Below, piece after piece: positions 54,611 through 64,000 of a stretch of 64,000 bases of DNA. The notes under the pieces are model-generated. The model did no database searches, was not told the DNA's origin, and saw nothing but the letters and a program-made list of their open reading frames with translations. The stretch's first letter is position 1, and every line of letters starts with the position of its first letter. The position numbers and the translations under genes are program-made. Source of the DNA: Vombatus ursinus (Eukaryota; Chordata; Mammalia; Diprotodontia; Vombatidae); contig NW_020954626.1 in assembly GCF_900497805.2 (NCBI RefSeq), positions 5,215,959-5,279,958 on the forward strand. The letters run 5' to 3'.

Positions 54611-55420
54611 AAAGAAGTCTAAAAAGTCAATGAGGAAAAGACTGCCTTCAAAAGCAAAATTGGCCAAATGGAAAAGGAAGTCCAAAAGCTCATTGAAGAC
54701 AATACTTCCTTAAAAATTAGAATGGAGCAATTGGAAGCTAGTGATTTTATGAGAAATCAAGGCATTGTAAAACAAAAATGAAAGAATGAAAAAATAGAAG
54801 ATAATGTGAATATCTCATTGGAAAAACAACTGACCTGGAAAATAGATCCAGGAGAGATCATTTAAAAATTATTGGACTATCTGAAAGCCATGATCAAAAA
54901 AAGAGCCTAGACATCATTTTTCAAGAAATTATCAAGGAAAACTGATATTCTAGAACCAGAGGGTAAAATAAAAATGGAAAGAATCCACCAATCACCTCAT
55001 AAGAGATCCCCAAAGGAAAACTCCTAGGAATATTGTAGCCAAATTCCAGAGTTCCCAGGTCAAGGAGAAAATATTACAAGCAGTCAGAAAGAAACAATTC
55101 AAGTATTGTGGAAACACAATCAGCATAATGCAGGATTTAGCAGCTTCTCAATTAAGGGACTGGAAGGCCTGGAATATAATATACCAGAGGGCAAAGAAGA
55201 TAATATTACAGCTAAGAATCACTTACTCAGAAAAACTGAGTATAATCCTTCAGGGGGAAAAAATGGACATTCAGTGAAATAGAGGACTTTCAAGCATTCT
55301 TGATAAAAGACCAGAGCTGAATAGAAAATTTGACTTTCAAATACAAGACTCAAGAGAAGCATGAAGAGGTAAACAGAAAAGAGAAAGCATAAGGGTCTTA
55401 TTAAGGTTGAACTGTTTACA
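54280..55420 (+). pseudogene. ORF1 second copy, long but broken
   Basis: The start context at about 54290 has GTG in place of ATG. Blocks follow in order: SxxSFFGNKEDQN-like head, coiled coil (VEEKLGREIRVMQENNEKLVN), the second heptad stretch (54600-54780), the RRM start 'HLKIIGLSESHDQKKSLDIIFQEI' (54860-54935) and C-terminal blocks to about 55420. Several frameshifts and stops interrupt it. The order matches 7584-6450. Confidence 0.78.
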
Positions 55421-56080
55421 TTCTTATGTGAAAAGATGATATTTGTAACTCATGAGACCTTTGTCAGTTTTAGGGTAGTTGGAGGGAAAAAATTATATGT
55501 ATAGATAGATTGATAGGTAGAGGGCACAGGGTGAATTAAAGACAAATGGGTGATATCTGGAGAATAAAATTAATGCCAGTATAATCCTCTCTCACCCCTT
55601 AATTTTATTTTTCAGATATCACCCCTACATCCTGGGAGAAGGAGAAAGGGAGAGGTAGAATGGGGTAAATTATCGCACATAAAACAGACAAGAAAAGGAT
55701 TTTACAATGGAAGGGAAGTGGGAGAAGGTGAGAGGGAATGAGTGAATCTTATTCTCATCAGATTTGGCTTAAGGAGGGAATAATATACACATTCAACTTG
55801 GTATGGAAAGCTATCTTACCCCGCAAGAAAATGGGGGGAAGGAGATAAGAGAGCAGGGGGATGATAGAGGAGAAAGCAGATTGGGGGAGGGGGTAAGCAG
55901 AAGCAAACACTTGTGAGGAGGAACAGGGTCAAAAGAGAGAATAGAATAAATGGGGGGTGGGATAGGTTGAAGGGAAATATAGTGAGTTTTCCACAACATG
56001 ACTACTATGGAAGTGTTTTGCATGATTATACAAGTATAACCTGCATCGAGTTCCTTGCCTTCTCAATGACAGTGGGTGGG

Positions 56081-57309
56081 CTGAGAGCAGTCTGCTTGTT
56101 TGCCTTTCTTCAGGTACCACAGTGCCTACAATATAGCACATGTTTAATAAATGCTTACTGAGTGATTGCTTAATTGACCAAATGCTACCACAGGCAGATA
56201 AGCAAAAAAGACCTGGGATGTGTGGCATCCCCACTGTTCCTGCTTTTAGACCAGCATTTTTAGTCATCATCCTCAGAAGTAACTCCTGTGGAAAAGAGGT
56301 TATTATTCTTATCAGTTGCCAACTAACTTCCATTCGCAGGGCAGGCAAGCCAGCCTAACTGAAGTAGTGGGGAATCTAGGGAAGAGGCAGGAGGCAGGAT
56401 GTGCCAGGTAAATAAAATCACCACTACTGTTTTGGCCTTCATGTCCCATCAGACTCCCCTAGAGACATCCCAGAACCCTGAACATAAAAGCCTGGGGCTA
56501 TACTTCCAACTCAGTGCCCATAGGCATCGTCATGGGATGCAAGCCCTGTGGAGCTGTGGTCTGGCATCTGCTCCCATAGGTGCTACAGATACAGGTACTG
56601 AAGGCCCAGAAAGGAAGTTCTTGTCACAAAAGTCTTCAGCATTTTCAATGACTCAACATGAGAAACACGATTTAGCAATAGGAATGACATTAAAGAGGAA
56701 TTGCTATCTGCTTTTCCACCATACTCTAAGGACCATGAGATTTTTCATCTGCTTTAGATGAAACCTTCCATATATATTGCCTCTTCCAGTGGAATATGAG
56801 CTCCATGAGAGCAAAGACTGTCTTGACTCTGTTTTTGTGTCCCCAATGCTTAGCATAGTGTTCGTATATAGTAAATACTTAATAAATGTGTTACTCGTTC
56901 ATACCAAGAAAGGCAAAATATATGTGTAAATGGGAGATATTCTCAGAACAAAGACATTAGCTCTGTGGGCTAGGAAGTGATTGGAGATGAGGTTGGGGAG
57001 GACCTGGAAAGAAGGTGGAATTTGAGCTGTCTTTTTTTTTTTGAGCTGAGTCTTGAAAGAAGCCAGAGAGACCAGGTGGTGAAAATGATAGTGGATAGTA
57101 TTCTAGACATGGGATCAAACAATGAAAAAACATAGAATTGGGAGGGAGAGTGTAATGTATTAGGAACAGTGAGCAGGCTAGCATTGCTGAATTCTAGAGT
57201 ATTTAGATCAGAGTAAAAGGTAAGAATAATGGAAAGTCAACCTCTCATATCATTCTATCACTGGAAATACTCTCACAATTAAATTTCAACTCCTAAATCT
57301 GAAAAAAAA
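56081..57309 (+). mobile_element. Apparent retrocopy of a polyadenylated RNA inside the HAL1 3'UTR
   Basis: The 3'UTR stops at 'aatgacagtgggtggg' (56065-56080) and resumes at 'aatgagggtgggtggg' (57308-57323), a 16-bp duplication with two mismatches. The insert ends in A8 (57302-57309), with the poly(A) signal attaaa (57278-57283) 18 nt upstream. It contains ancient pieces: L2 tails at 56107-56165 and 56780-56895 and an antisense L2 part at 57020-57210. They must have come with the source RNA. The parent is not recognised. Confidence 0.7.
56399..56761 (+). other. 120-codon open frame in the retrocopy
   Basis: ATG at 56399, sense relative to the poly(A), 120 residues (MCQVNKITTTVLAFMSHQTP...). 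No motif, signal peptide or family recognised. It might be a remnant of the parent RNA's frame or chance. Confidence 0.2.
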
Positions 57310-57656
57310 TGAGGGTGGGTGGGGAGGGAGGAAAGGAGAAAATTTGGAACCCAAAATTTTAAAAACAAATGTTAAAAATTGTTTTCACATTCAACTGGGA
57401 AATAAGATATACAGGCAATGGGGTATAGAAATCTATCCTGACCTACAGGAAAATAGGAGAGGAAGGAGATAAGAGAAGTGGGGGAGATAGAAGGGAGGGC
57501 AGATTAGGGGAAAGGGTATTCAGAATGCCTGTTCTCTTGTGGTTGGGGGAAGGACAAGATGGGGAGAAAATTTGGAACTCAAACTTGTGGAGGTTAATGT
57601 TGAAAACTAAAAATACATAAATTAATGGACAAAATTTTTTTTAAAAAGCTAGAAGA

Positions 57657-58438
57657 ACTATGGAAAATGGGTCAATCATTCTTTAATAGGAATCAAATGT
57701 CATGGTTTTCACAAAAAGCCAAGTTATATAAGCAGGAGATTTTTAACTTAGCAATAAAATAGTGTCTTCATTCAAGACAGCTTTATTGTATCATTTAAAG
57801 CCAGTTCTATCTATTTCAGAGTTCTCTTGAGAATAGGAGGAACAGAGTGTGTATGGACTGTTAGAGCTACCATTCATCTCTAGCTCACCCTATTCGAATA
57901 CACTTGCACATGATTTCTAAGTCTCTGCATTTTGATGTACAGTCTGACATTTCTTAGATTCTTGGAGCTTTGAAGAACTAAGCATCTGGGCCTGGATCAC
58001 TGAGGAATAGCAGTATTATGTGGTTCCCATTGTTCCTCATTCCATGAGCAGGTTGGTGGCTCAGATGTACAGCAGGATGTACTCTCTTCTGATCAAAAGC
58101 CTCCAGACACTCAGGGATCAAATTTTTATAAAGTTTTTAGACAAAGAGCCAATGTGTAACTACTATGAGAATGTCCTATCACCACCAGTTAGGTGAGGTA
58201 ATGGGATATGATGGCAACTGACATGAGGACATTTCATGAATTACCAAAAAACAAGTGAGGAGTGAGGGGCTAGAAGCTAGGAACTGGATCCTAACTGTGT
58301 CACAACACAAAATTGGGTATTGGGGGTGGGGATGTCTAATCTCCAGTTCAGTTAACCCTTAGCATGTATGCCTGTTAGGGACTAGGGTTGAACCAGTCCA
58401 ACTGGATTTCATTGGTTCACATCATTGAAAGCCTATGG
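57657..58438. other. Unassigned DNA
   Basis: I see no gene or repeat family. Confidence 0.45.
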
Positions 58439-58700
58439 CAGCTAAGGGTAGCTAAGTAGTTCAATAGATACAAAGACTGGCTGGGCCTACAGTCAGAAAG
58501 ACCTGAGCTCAAATGTGACCTCAAACACGTATCACCTCTCTCTGTCTCAGTTTCTTCAACTATAAATAATGATTACCTTTCAGGGTTGTTGTGAGGATCA
58601 AATGAGATAATAATTGTCAAGATATTTGTAATGCTATTAAAGATAATATTAGCACAGTGCCTGGCACATGAGGTCCTTAAATACTTGAAGTTTCCTTCCT
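58439..58700 (+). mobile_element. MIR-type SINE with L2-like tail
   Basis: 'gctaagtagttcaatagatacaaagactggctgggcctacagtcagaaagacctgagctc', 'cagggttgttgtgaggatcaaatgagataat', then 'ttagcacagtgcctggcacatgaggtccttaaatac'. Confidence 0.85.
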
Positions 58701-58744
58701 TCTTACCTTCCACTGGACAACAACTTCATAAACATTCACTGGAT

Positions 58745-58935
58745 CAAAGATTTTAAGCTGCAAGGGACCTCAGATGTTGAATTTAATTCCCTCACTTCAC
58801 AGATGAGGAGACAAGCTCAGAGAGGCTAAGTAATTTGTCCAGTGTCACATATTTACTATATATCAGAGGCAGGATTTGAACATAGATTGTTTTTTCCTAA
58901 TTTCAAGTCCAGTGTCCTGTCTACTATACCAAGGA
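58745..58935 (-). mobile_element. MIR3-like SINE
   Basis: 'agctgcaagggacctcagatgttgaatttaattccctcacttcacagatgaggagacaagctcagagagg', 'cagaggcaggatttgaacatag', 'tgtcctgtctactatacc'. Confidence 0.82.
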
Positions 58936-59589
58936 ACTGAGCAACTGATTACTGCAAATACAGATGGAATCTTGCTAATGGATATTCAAATAGACCTGTG
59001 ACCTTATCAGTGTAACTGTTCTCTCCAATGATGCCGATTGCAATTCACTCATGTTTGCCCATCCTGTACAGTTCTTGCCTGTCATTCCCCATGTTCACCA
59101 CAGTGTCTTGCCTGACACACTGAGAACCTTCTAACTCTCTCCTGTCATTTTGAAGATAAACATGGAGCAAATGGACAATCAGATGATTGTTCTTGCTTTT
59201 GCCCCGTGACCAGCCCATATTCTTTCTTGATCATAAGTTTCGTTTCTTTTTAAAGTTTTTATACTTTTTATTTTGCATCATAGTCTTTCTAGAGATTCTT
59301 CTACTCTTTCAGTTATCATCTTTGATAATAATTTCTTTAAGTCAGTGAATTAATTTGTGTTGGCGCATTTTTCTTAAGTCTGCTATCAAAAAAGAAATGG
59401 CACTGTTACTCAGATTGAGTTTCCCTATTTGCCTGATACAGTAGCTTTGAAGGTAACTATGAGTCAGCTTTTTGACAACAGTGGAAAAGGGTTTTAGATT
59501 GAACATCGTTCCTATAAAATGAGCTTGGGGGAAGAGGCAATCTCAGGTCTAAATCTACTTTATGATGTCAATAATCTAAAAACTTGCTT
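58936..59589. other. Unassigned DNA
   Basis: I see no gene or repeat that I can name. Confidence 0.45.
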
Positions 59590-59605
59590 AGAATAAAGGA
59601 TTTCT

Positions 59606-59758
59606 GGGGGTAGTTCGGTGGTGCAATGGATAGAGCACTGGCCTTGAAGTCAGGAGGGCCTGAGTTCAAATCCGGCATCAGACTTGACACTTGACACTTA
59701 CTAGCTGTGTGACCCTGGGCAAGTGACTTAACCCCAATTGCCTAAAAAAGGGAAAAAA
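59606..59758 (+). mobile_element. Poly(A)-type tRNA SINE (WSINE1-like), full length, young
   Basis: Starts 'gggggtagttcggtggtgcaatggatagagcactggcc', ends 'taaccccaattgcctaaaaaagggaaaaa'. Perfect 16-bp target duplication agaataaaggatttct (59590-59605 and 59759-59774). Confidence 0.96.
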
Positions 59759-59774
59759 AGAATAAAGGATTTCT

Positions 59775-60173
59775 AAAGGGAATAAGTTGGAACCTTTCCC
59801 TGCCTTTTCTTCTCTCTGAAAAGGAGACACTTTTCATTATTCTTTTGTTTTAAAAAAAGTATCACAAAAGAATTCAAAAGTTAATCGTTTTCCTTAAGAT
59901 ATTTTGACAGACAAAGTGTGCCATCAGTTTCAGGAGACTGTTCCTTTTCTTCCTTCCTCCACCTCTACCTCCCACTCCACTTAGAGAACAGAAAACTTGA
60001 CTTTAGGAAAGCAATGACTTAATTAAAATGTTAATGAATAGTAAAAGAGGGAGGGGAGCTGAGAGAGAGGGTCTGTGATTTCTGAGAACACTAGTTGATT
60101 GGACAATGTGGGCTATGAGAGAAGAGAATCCTAGGCCTGAATAGAATCTGAAATAAGGAAGGAATAATTAATT
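59775..60173. other. Unassigned DNA
   Basis: I see no recognisable feature. Confidence 0.45.
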
Positions 60174-60235
60174 GGCATGGTAGAGTAGAAGGGCTATTGG
60201 ATTGGTAATCAGAGGGCCTGAGTTTGTATCCCAGA
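60174..60235 (+). mobile_element. MIR-type SINE head fragment
   Basis: 'ggcatggtagagtagaagggctattggattggtaatcagagggcctgagtttg'. Confidence 0.75.
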
Positions 60236-60404
60236 GAAGTAAACTAGAATTATGGTATGTGGGGTGAATTCAGGTGGGAGTTGGGCAGAGATCTCCCTAG
60301 TCAGATACAGTTGCTCTGGGAGATGGGGTAGACTGTTCCCCAGAGTCCAGTTCCTGCCCATGTGGTACCAACAAAGTGGCATGTGAAGGAATGATGTAGG
60401 ACAA

Positions 60405-60615
60405 AGATAGTATGCAAGGGGTGCAGAAAAATTCATGTGGCCGGTAAGACCCCCAAGTGCTCTGGGAACCAGATTAAAATAAAATTTGGAAATATTCAAT
60501 AAAATAAATTTAAAATACGATAAAACATAGATAATATCACATTTTCAAACTAATTTTGGTCCATACATATGGATTAGTGGCCTCTGTTTCTATTTGAGTT
60601 TGATAAAACTGATAT
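60405..60615 (-). mobile_element. hAT-type MITE, second copy (reverse)
   Basis: 'gaaccagattaaaataaaatttggaaatattcaataaaataaatttaaaatacgataaaacatagataatat' and 'tggattagtggcctctgtttctatttgagtttgataaaac' are the reverse complement of blocks in 37733-37945. The left terminus is decayed. Confidence 0.75.
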
Positions 60616-60790
60616 AGGAGAACACAGGGACCAGGAGTAGGGGAGGTGGTTCTTAATGATATGAGTCTAGCAAAGGACTAGGGGGCAAGGGAAAGGCATG
60701 TTGAACTGCTGAAGGGAAGAAGTGCACCCACCTCACTTAGATGGTAGTGCTCTGGGGTAAGTTCTAGTTATTTTTTTCAATTGATTCCAA

Positions 60791-60935
60791 CTGATTCCAG
60801 CTTTGCTACTTGGAACCTATTTGACTTTGGTGAAGTAACTGGAGCTTAATTTTCTTATCAGTCAAATGAGGGGATTGGACTCAAATTAAATGATATCTAA
60901 GGTATCTCTACCAGCTTTAAATCATATGATCTTTT
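60791..60935 (+). mobile_element. MIR-type SINE
   Basis: 'cagctttgctacttggaacctatttgactttggtgaagtaactggagc', 'gtcaaatgaggggattggactc', 'ggtatctctaccagctttaaatcatatgatc'. Confidence 0.82.
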
Positions 60936-61119
60936 TTTTACTATCCCAAATAATTTTAACCCTATTAAAGCTCATTGAGCCAAATTTTTATCATTACCTA
61001 AGCTACCAAGGTAATGATGAGATTTATCAAATTTTTGACATCAGTGGTAATATATGTAGGGAAGGATGAATAAAAATTGATCATTTAAAAACAAAAATAA
61101 AATTTAATTAAATAATTTA

Positions 61120-61380
61120 GTAAATGTTTAAACAATGACTATGTGTATGAGATTCTACATTTCTGAAGAATACAAAGACCAAAAAAAAATCATTCCTATT
61201 CTCAGGGTGCTTATAGCCTATTAAGGTAAATATGGCATATAAACAGATAACTGTAATACAAAGTAAATTCTGATATGTGCAAAGGAGAGGTCCAGAAGAA
61301 GTGATATAGGAAAACTTGAAAAGAAAGAACATTTTCAACTTGGTATTTCCCAATGAGTAATGGCCTCATGAAGGGGCAAT
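61120..61380 (-). mobile_element. L2/L3-type 3' tail, antisense
   Basis: 'aatgtttaaacaatgactatgtg', 'caaagaccaaaaaaaaatcattcctattctcagggtgcttatagcctatta' and 'taactgtaatacaaagtaaattctgatatgtgc'. Similar to 36239-36440. Confidence 0.65.
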
Positions 61381-61497
61381 ACCTGAACTAAAATATTTTT
61401 ATTATAATATTTCATTTGTTTATCTAAATGTCATTTGCATTTTAAATTTAGTTCCACTTTTTTGTTAATGTTTTTGGTAAAAGAAAATTAAATAACT

Positions 61498-61715
61498 CAC
61501 ATTTATATGGTTGCTTTGAGGTTTATAAAGCATTTTCCTTATAATTGCCCTGTGAGAGAAGGTCATACAGGGATTATTAATTATCTACATTTACAGATAA
61601 GGAAACTAAGGTTTTGAAGAGGTTAGGTGATTTGTCCACAGTCACACATCTAATCACTGAGAGAGCTAGGAATCACATTCCTGATCTCCTAAGTTCAATG
61701 TGCTTCTGTTATTTG
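61498..61715 (-). mobile_element. MIR-type SINE
   Basis: 'cacatttatatggttgctttgaggtttataaagcattttcc', 'ttacagataaggaaactaaggttttgaagagg' and 'gtgatttgtccacagtcacacatctaatc'. Confidence 0.85.
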
Positions 61716-61968
61716 TTGCTTCTTGTTGTTCAGTTGTTTTTGGTTATATCTGACTCTTCATGACCTCATTTGGGTTTTCTTGGCAAAGATACTGGAGTGG
61801 TTTGCCATTTCCTTTCTAGCTCATTTTACAGATGAGAAAACTGAGACAAAAAAGGTTAAATGACTTGTCCAGGGTCACACAGTTAATAAGTGTCTGAGGC
61901 CAGATTTGAACTCAGGCCTTCTTGACTACAGGCCTGGTACCCTATTCTCTGTGCCACTTAGCTGCCCA
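61716..61968 (-). mobile_element. tRNA-RTE type SINE, full length
   Basis: 'ttgttgcttcttgttgttcagttgtttttggttatatctgactcttcatgacctcatttggg' to 'ctctgtgccacttagctgccc'. Both the RTE tail and the tRNA-like head are present. Flanks gcttctgttat and gcttttattat suggest a target duplication. Confidence 0.9.
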
Positions 61969-62387
61969 TGCTTTTATTATATCATAATAATAATAATATA
62001 TGTTGAAACTCAAAGATGCCATCATACTCTAGGGGTTATAGCTTCATAGCACATCTGACTTGAGAAAACTTAACATAATTTTAAAGAAATATTCAATAGG
62101 GTCATAATTCATTTTGGTAAACCCAATGTATAATAATCCAGATTTACATAAAAGATGAATTAGAGTTTGATTCTCATCTTCCTCAAATTCATGAAAACTA
62201 AAATTATACATATATTTTTAGAATATGGCTTTGTGTAAAGTTAGATCTATCTTTATATAGGTCATCACAGGCTATGAATATATTGAAAACAAAATCCTAC
62301 ATGTTTCTATAATCTTCATTATGGATTTTTTTTGGTCAGCCCAGAGCTCTGATTTCATCTATATAGGGACCTCCCTGTGAAAAAATT
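61969..62387. other. Unassigned A/T-rich DNA
   Basis: (AAT)n at 61984-61997. Otherwise no recognised feature. Confidence 0.45.
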
Positions 62388-62570
62388 CTCCCTACAAATA
62401 CATGTTGGTTATTGTTTTCCAGTTTTTGATCTTAGGGTGTTGCCTGGCCTAGGTTAAGTAACTTGACCAGAGTCATACAGGTAGCATGTGTCTGAAGTGA
62501 GACTTGACCTTTGGTCTTCCTGACCCTGAGGCCAATCCTTTATTCTTTATTTCACACTACAGTCTTTCTC
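62388..62570 (-). mobile_element. tRNA-headed SINE with a distinct 3' domain (copy 3)
   Basis: 'ccctacaaatacatgttggttattg', 'ttgatcttagggtgttgcctggcctaggttaagtaacttgaccagagtcatacag' and 'gtgagacttgacctttggtcttcctgaccctgaggcc'. Same order as 31958-32155. Confidence 0.68.
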
Positions 62571-63311
62571 ATTTTAATGAAAATATATTATAAAAATTTT
62601 ATTCTACCTTGGCAAGTCTAGAAGAAGCTATTAAATATTAAAGATGCTTGTGGTCAGTTTCCAAAATGATACAGTTTTATATTCAGAGATATTATGTCTT
62701 TTATGAATATGGAGATCAGAGATGATGTATTCACTTTGGTACTTAATGCAACTGCATCCCATTCAGTAGGATGTAGATCCAGAATAGAGTGCCCAAAATT
62801 CAAAGTTTTAAGAAGGTAAATGAAGAGAGAATTGCTAGCTGTGATATAGTTTTAAGAATAGTTGGAAGATAAATTAGAAAATGGGGGAGCAAGAAAATAT
62901 AAAATGAAACTTTTAGCCAAATTTTCCCAAAGTCTTGAAGGATACATTTCCCAACTGTAGGCTATGACCATATGACTCATATGGTCTTATGAGAGAGTGG
63001 CACAGAATAAGAAAATCTCTTCTGGCAGCAAAATGTAAAAAAAGGCTTTGGGAATGTTTTAATTAAGTTTATTTTTCTATGAATAAGTTGGGCATGCAAG
63101 TCCTGTTTGCAGGAAGGAAATAACATTAAAAGAAACACTCCACCTTAGAAGTATGTTACTTATGGGATGAATCAACAAATTCAGCTTAAGCAACTTGTAT
63201 TAGTCATGTACCATCTGCAAAGAGCTATTTACAATGTTGGAGGAAATATTCAGTTTAGATAATAGATTTAATATATAATGATACTGTAATAAGATTTAAA
63301 TATCCAATTTA
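62571..63311. other. Unassigned A/T-rich DNA
   Basis: I see no gene or repeat family. Confidence 0.45.
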
Positions 63312-63468
63312 GATCACATATTTAAAGGTGAAAGGGACCTTTAATGTCAGCTAGGTCCTCCCTCTATTTTATAAATGAAGAATCTAAAGCTCAGAGATAT
63401 TAAATGACTTGTCTAAGGTCAAGTCTCTTGGCTCTAAATCTGATCATCCTTCCACATGCTGCAGGAGA
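63312..63468 (-). mobile_element. MIR3-like SINE
   Basis: 'aaaggtgaaagggacctttaatgtcagctaggtcctccc', 'ataaatgaagaatctaaagctcagagatattaaatgacttgtctaaggtca' and 'ggctctaaatctgatc'. Confidence 0.8.
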
Positions 63469-64000
63469 CATGTCCAAAGTTGGGAAATATACATAGATAG
63501 TGGAGGAACATTGAGATTTAAAGATTTAAACATTGAGATTTAAAAAAAAAACCCTATACAAGAAAGTATAGTTTAGGGCCAGGTAAGAACCCAAGGTCCT
63601 GGGACTTCAAATAGATGTGAAAATGGACTTCAATTGGACTTTTGCATAAAAAAAAGTGACTATATCCCTTTTGTGTCCTGATATTTGAGTTTCATTCTCC
63701 CACCTACCTCCTCCATGATCTTATGTAAGTTTCACTTGAGCACAGCTCCCAGCTGCCATTGATGTTCTTGCAAGGGAATAGTTGAGTACATGTATCTGTA
63801 AACAGTCAGAGAATGGGAAAATTTGGAGGAGGAGAATGGGAAAATTTTGAAGCAGGAATCATTACAGGTGAGGATAGGATACCATCATAGATGATGCCTG
63901 GCTAGCCAAGGGGCCTGTGGAAGAGAACTAGACTCCTTGGATATGAAAGGTAGGCTGGACATCTAAGAGAGAATAGTAGAGTATCAGAGATAAATTTTGG
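63469..64000. other. Unassigned DNA
   Basis: Short direct repeats only (acattgagattta near 63508 and 63530; gagaatgggaaaatttt near 63812 and 63832). No gene or family recognised. Confidence 0.45.

Larger units (their letters stand above)
52678..57642 (+). mobile_element. HAL1-like (half-L1) element 2, with internal duplication and two insertions
   Basis: 5' end at 52678 (ggagtgtagccaagatggag); A-rich 3' end at about 57642. 14-bp target duplication with one mismatch: aaaaagctggaaga (52664-52677) and aaaaagctagaaga (57643-57656). Order: 5'UTR, SINE (52765-52911), 5'UTR/ORF1 start twice (53345-54610), rest of ORF1 to about 55420, then the same 3'UTR as the element at 5502-8356, interrupted by a 1.2-kb insert (56081-57309). 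There is no ORF2. Without the insertions and duplication the element would be about 3 kb, like its sister. Confidence 0.82.

Noticed and set aside
55929-56348. 139-codon minus-strand open frame
   Set aside because: It crosses the junction between the HAL1 3'UTR and the later insert, so it cannot be an ancestral gene.
60990-61018. 10-bp inverted repeat atcattacct/aggtaatgat
   Set aside because: Short arms in A/T-rich DNA are expected by chance at this density; nothing else marks the site.
1-64000. CRISPR array, operon, phage or bacterial defence system
   Set aside because: No regularly spaced repeats with unique spacers and no dense coding; the repeat content is that of a marsupial chromosome.

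Overview
The window looks like ordinary non-coding DNA from a marsupial (metatherian) genome. I found no host exon, rRNA, functional tRNA, CRISPR array or prokaryotic gene. The organism call rests on the repeats. There are tRNA-headed SINEs of the type gcagctaggtggcgcagtgg...aaccccaattgcctc plus a poly(A) tail. There are longer SINEs ending in a BovB/RTE-type tail (agtcggacatgactgaa...caacaac), many MIR/CORE-SINEs, abundant L2/CR1 relics, and marsupial-type L1 with the 5' end ggcggagccaagatggcg. The 'aattgcctc' SINE variant hints at an Australian marsupial, but that is only a hint from memory.

Layout. 1-4960: antisense L1 relic, rearranged inside, with its 3' end cut by the window edge. 5502-8356: antisense L1-derived element of 2.86 kb with target duplications and an ORF1 but no ORF2 (HAL1, or half-L1, architecture). 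8.4-21 kb: unassigned DNA with L2, L1 3' ends, MIR and RTE-tailed SINEs. 21707-22775: L1 fragment with a perfect 5' end and no 3' end, flanked by an 18-bp direct repeat. 23-36 kb: L2, RTE and L1 relics. 37-38 kb: degenerate tandem units and a hAT-type MITE inside a SINE. 38.5-45.7 kb: L2, L3/CR1 and MIR relics. 45821-46087: inverted repeat with 70-bp perfect arms. 47-52 kb: L3 and L2 relics and a SINE carrying two later insertions. 52678-57642: a second HAL1-like element (sense), with a duplicated 5'UTR/ORF1 start, a young SINE, and an inserted 1.2-kb apparent retrocopy of a polyadenylated RNA. 57.7-64 kb: unassigned DNA with SINEs and a second hAT MITE.

No genes cooperate here; the interactions are between transposons. 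ORF2-less L1 elements would depend on a complete L1 for reverse transcriptase, and poly(A)-tailed SINEs would use the same machinery. The RTE-tailed SINEs match an RTE-type LINE, of which one probable relic is present (26280-26630). The order of nesting gives relative ages: L2, MIR and L3 are oldest, hAT MITEs and RTE-tailed SINEs come next, then L1/HAL1, with the poly(A) SINEs and the retrocopy youngest. Family names come from memory of consensus sequences; no database search was run.
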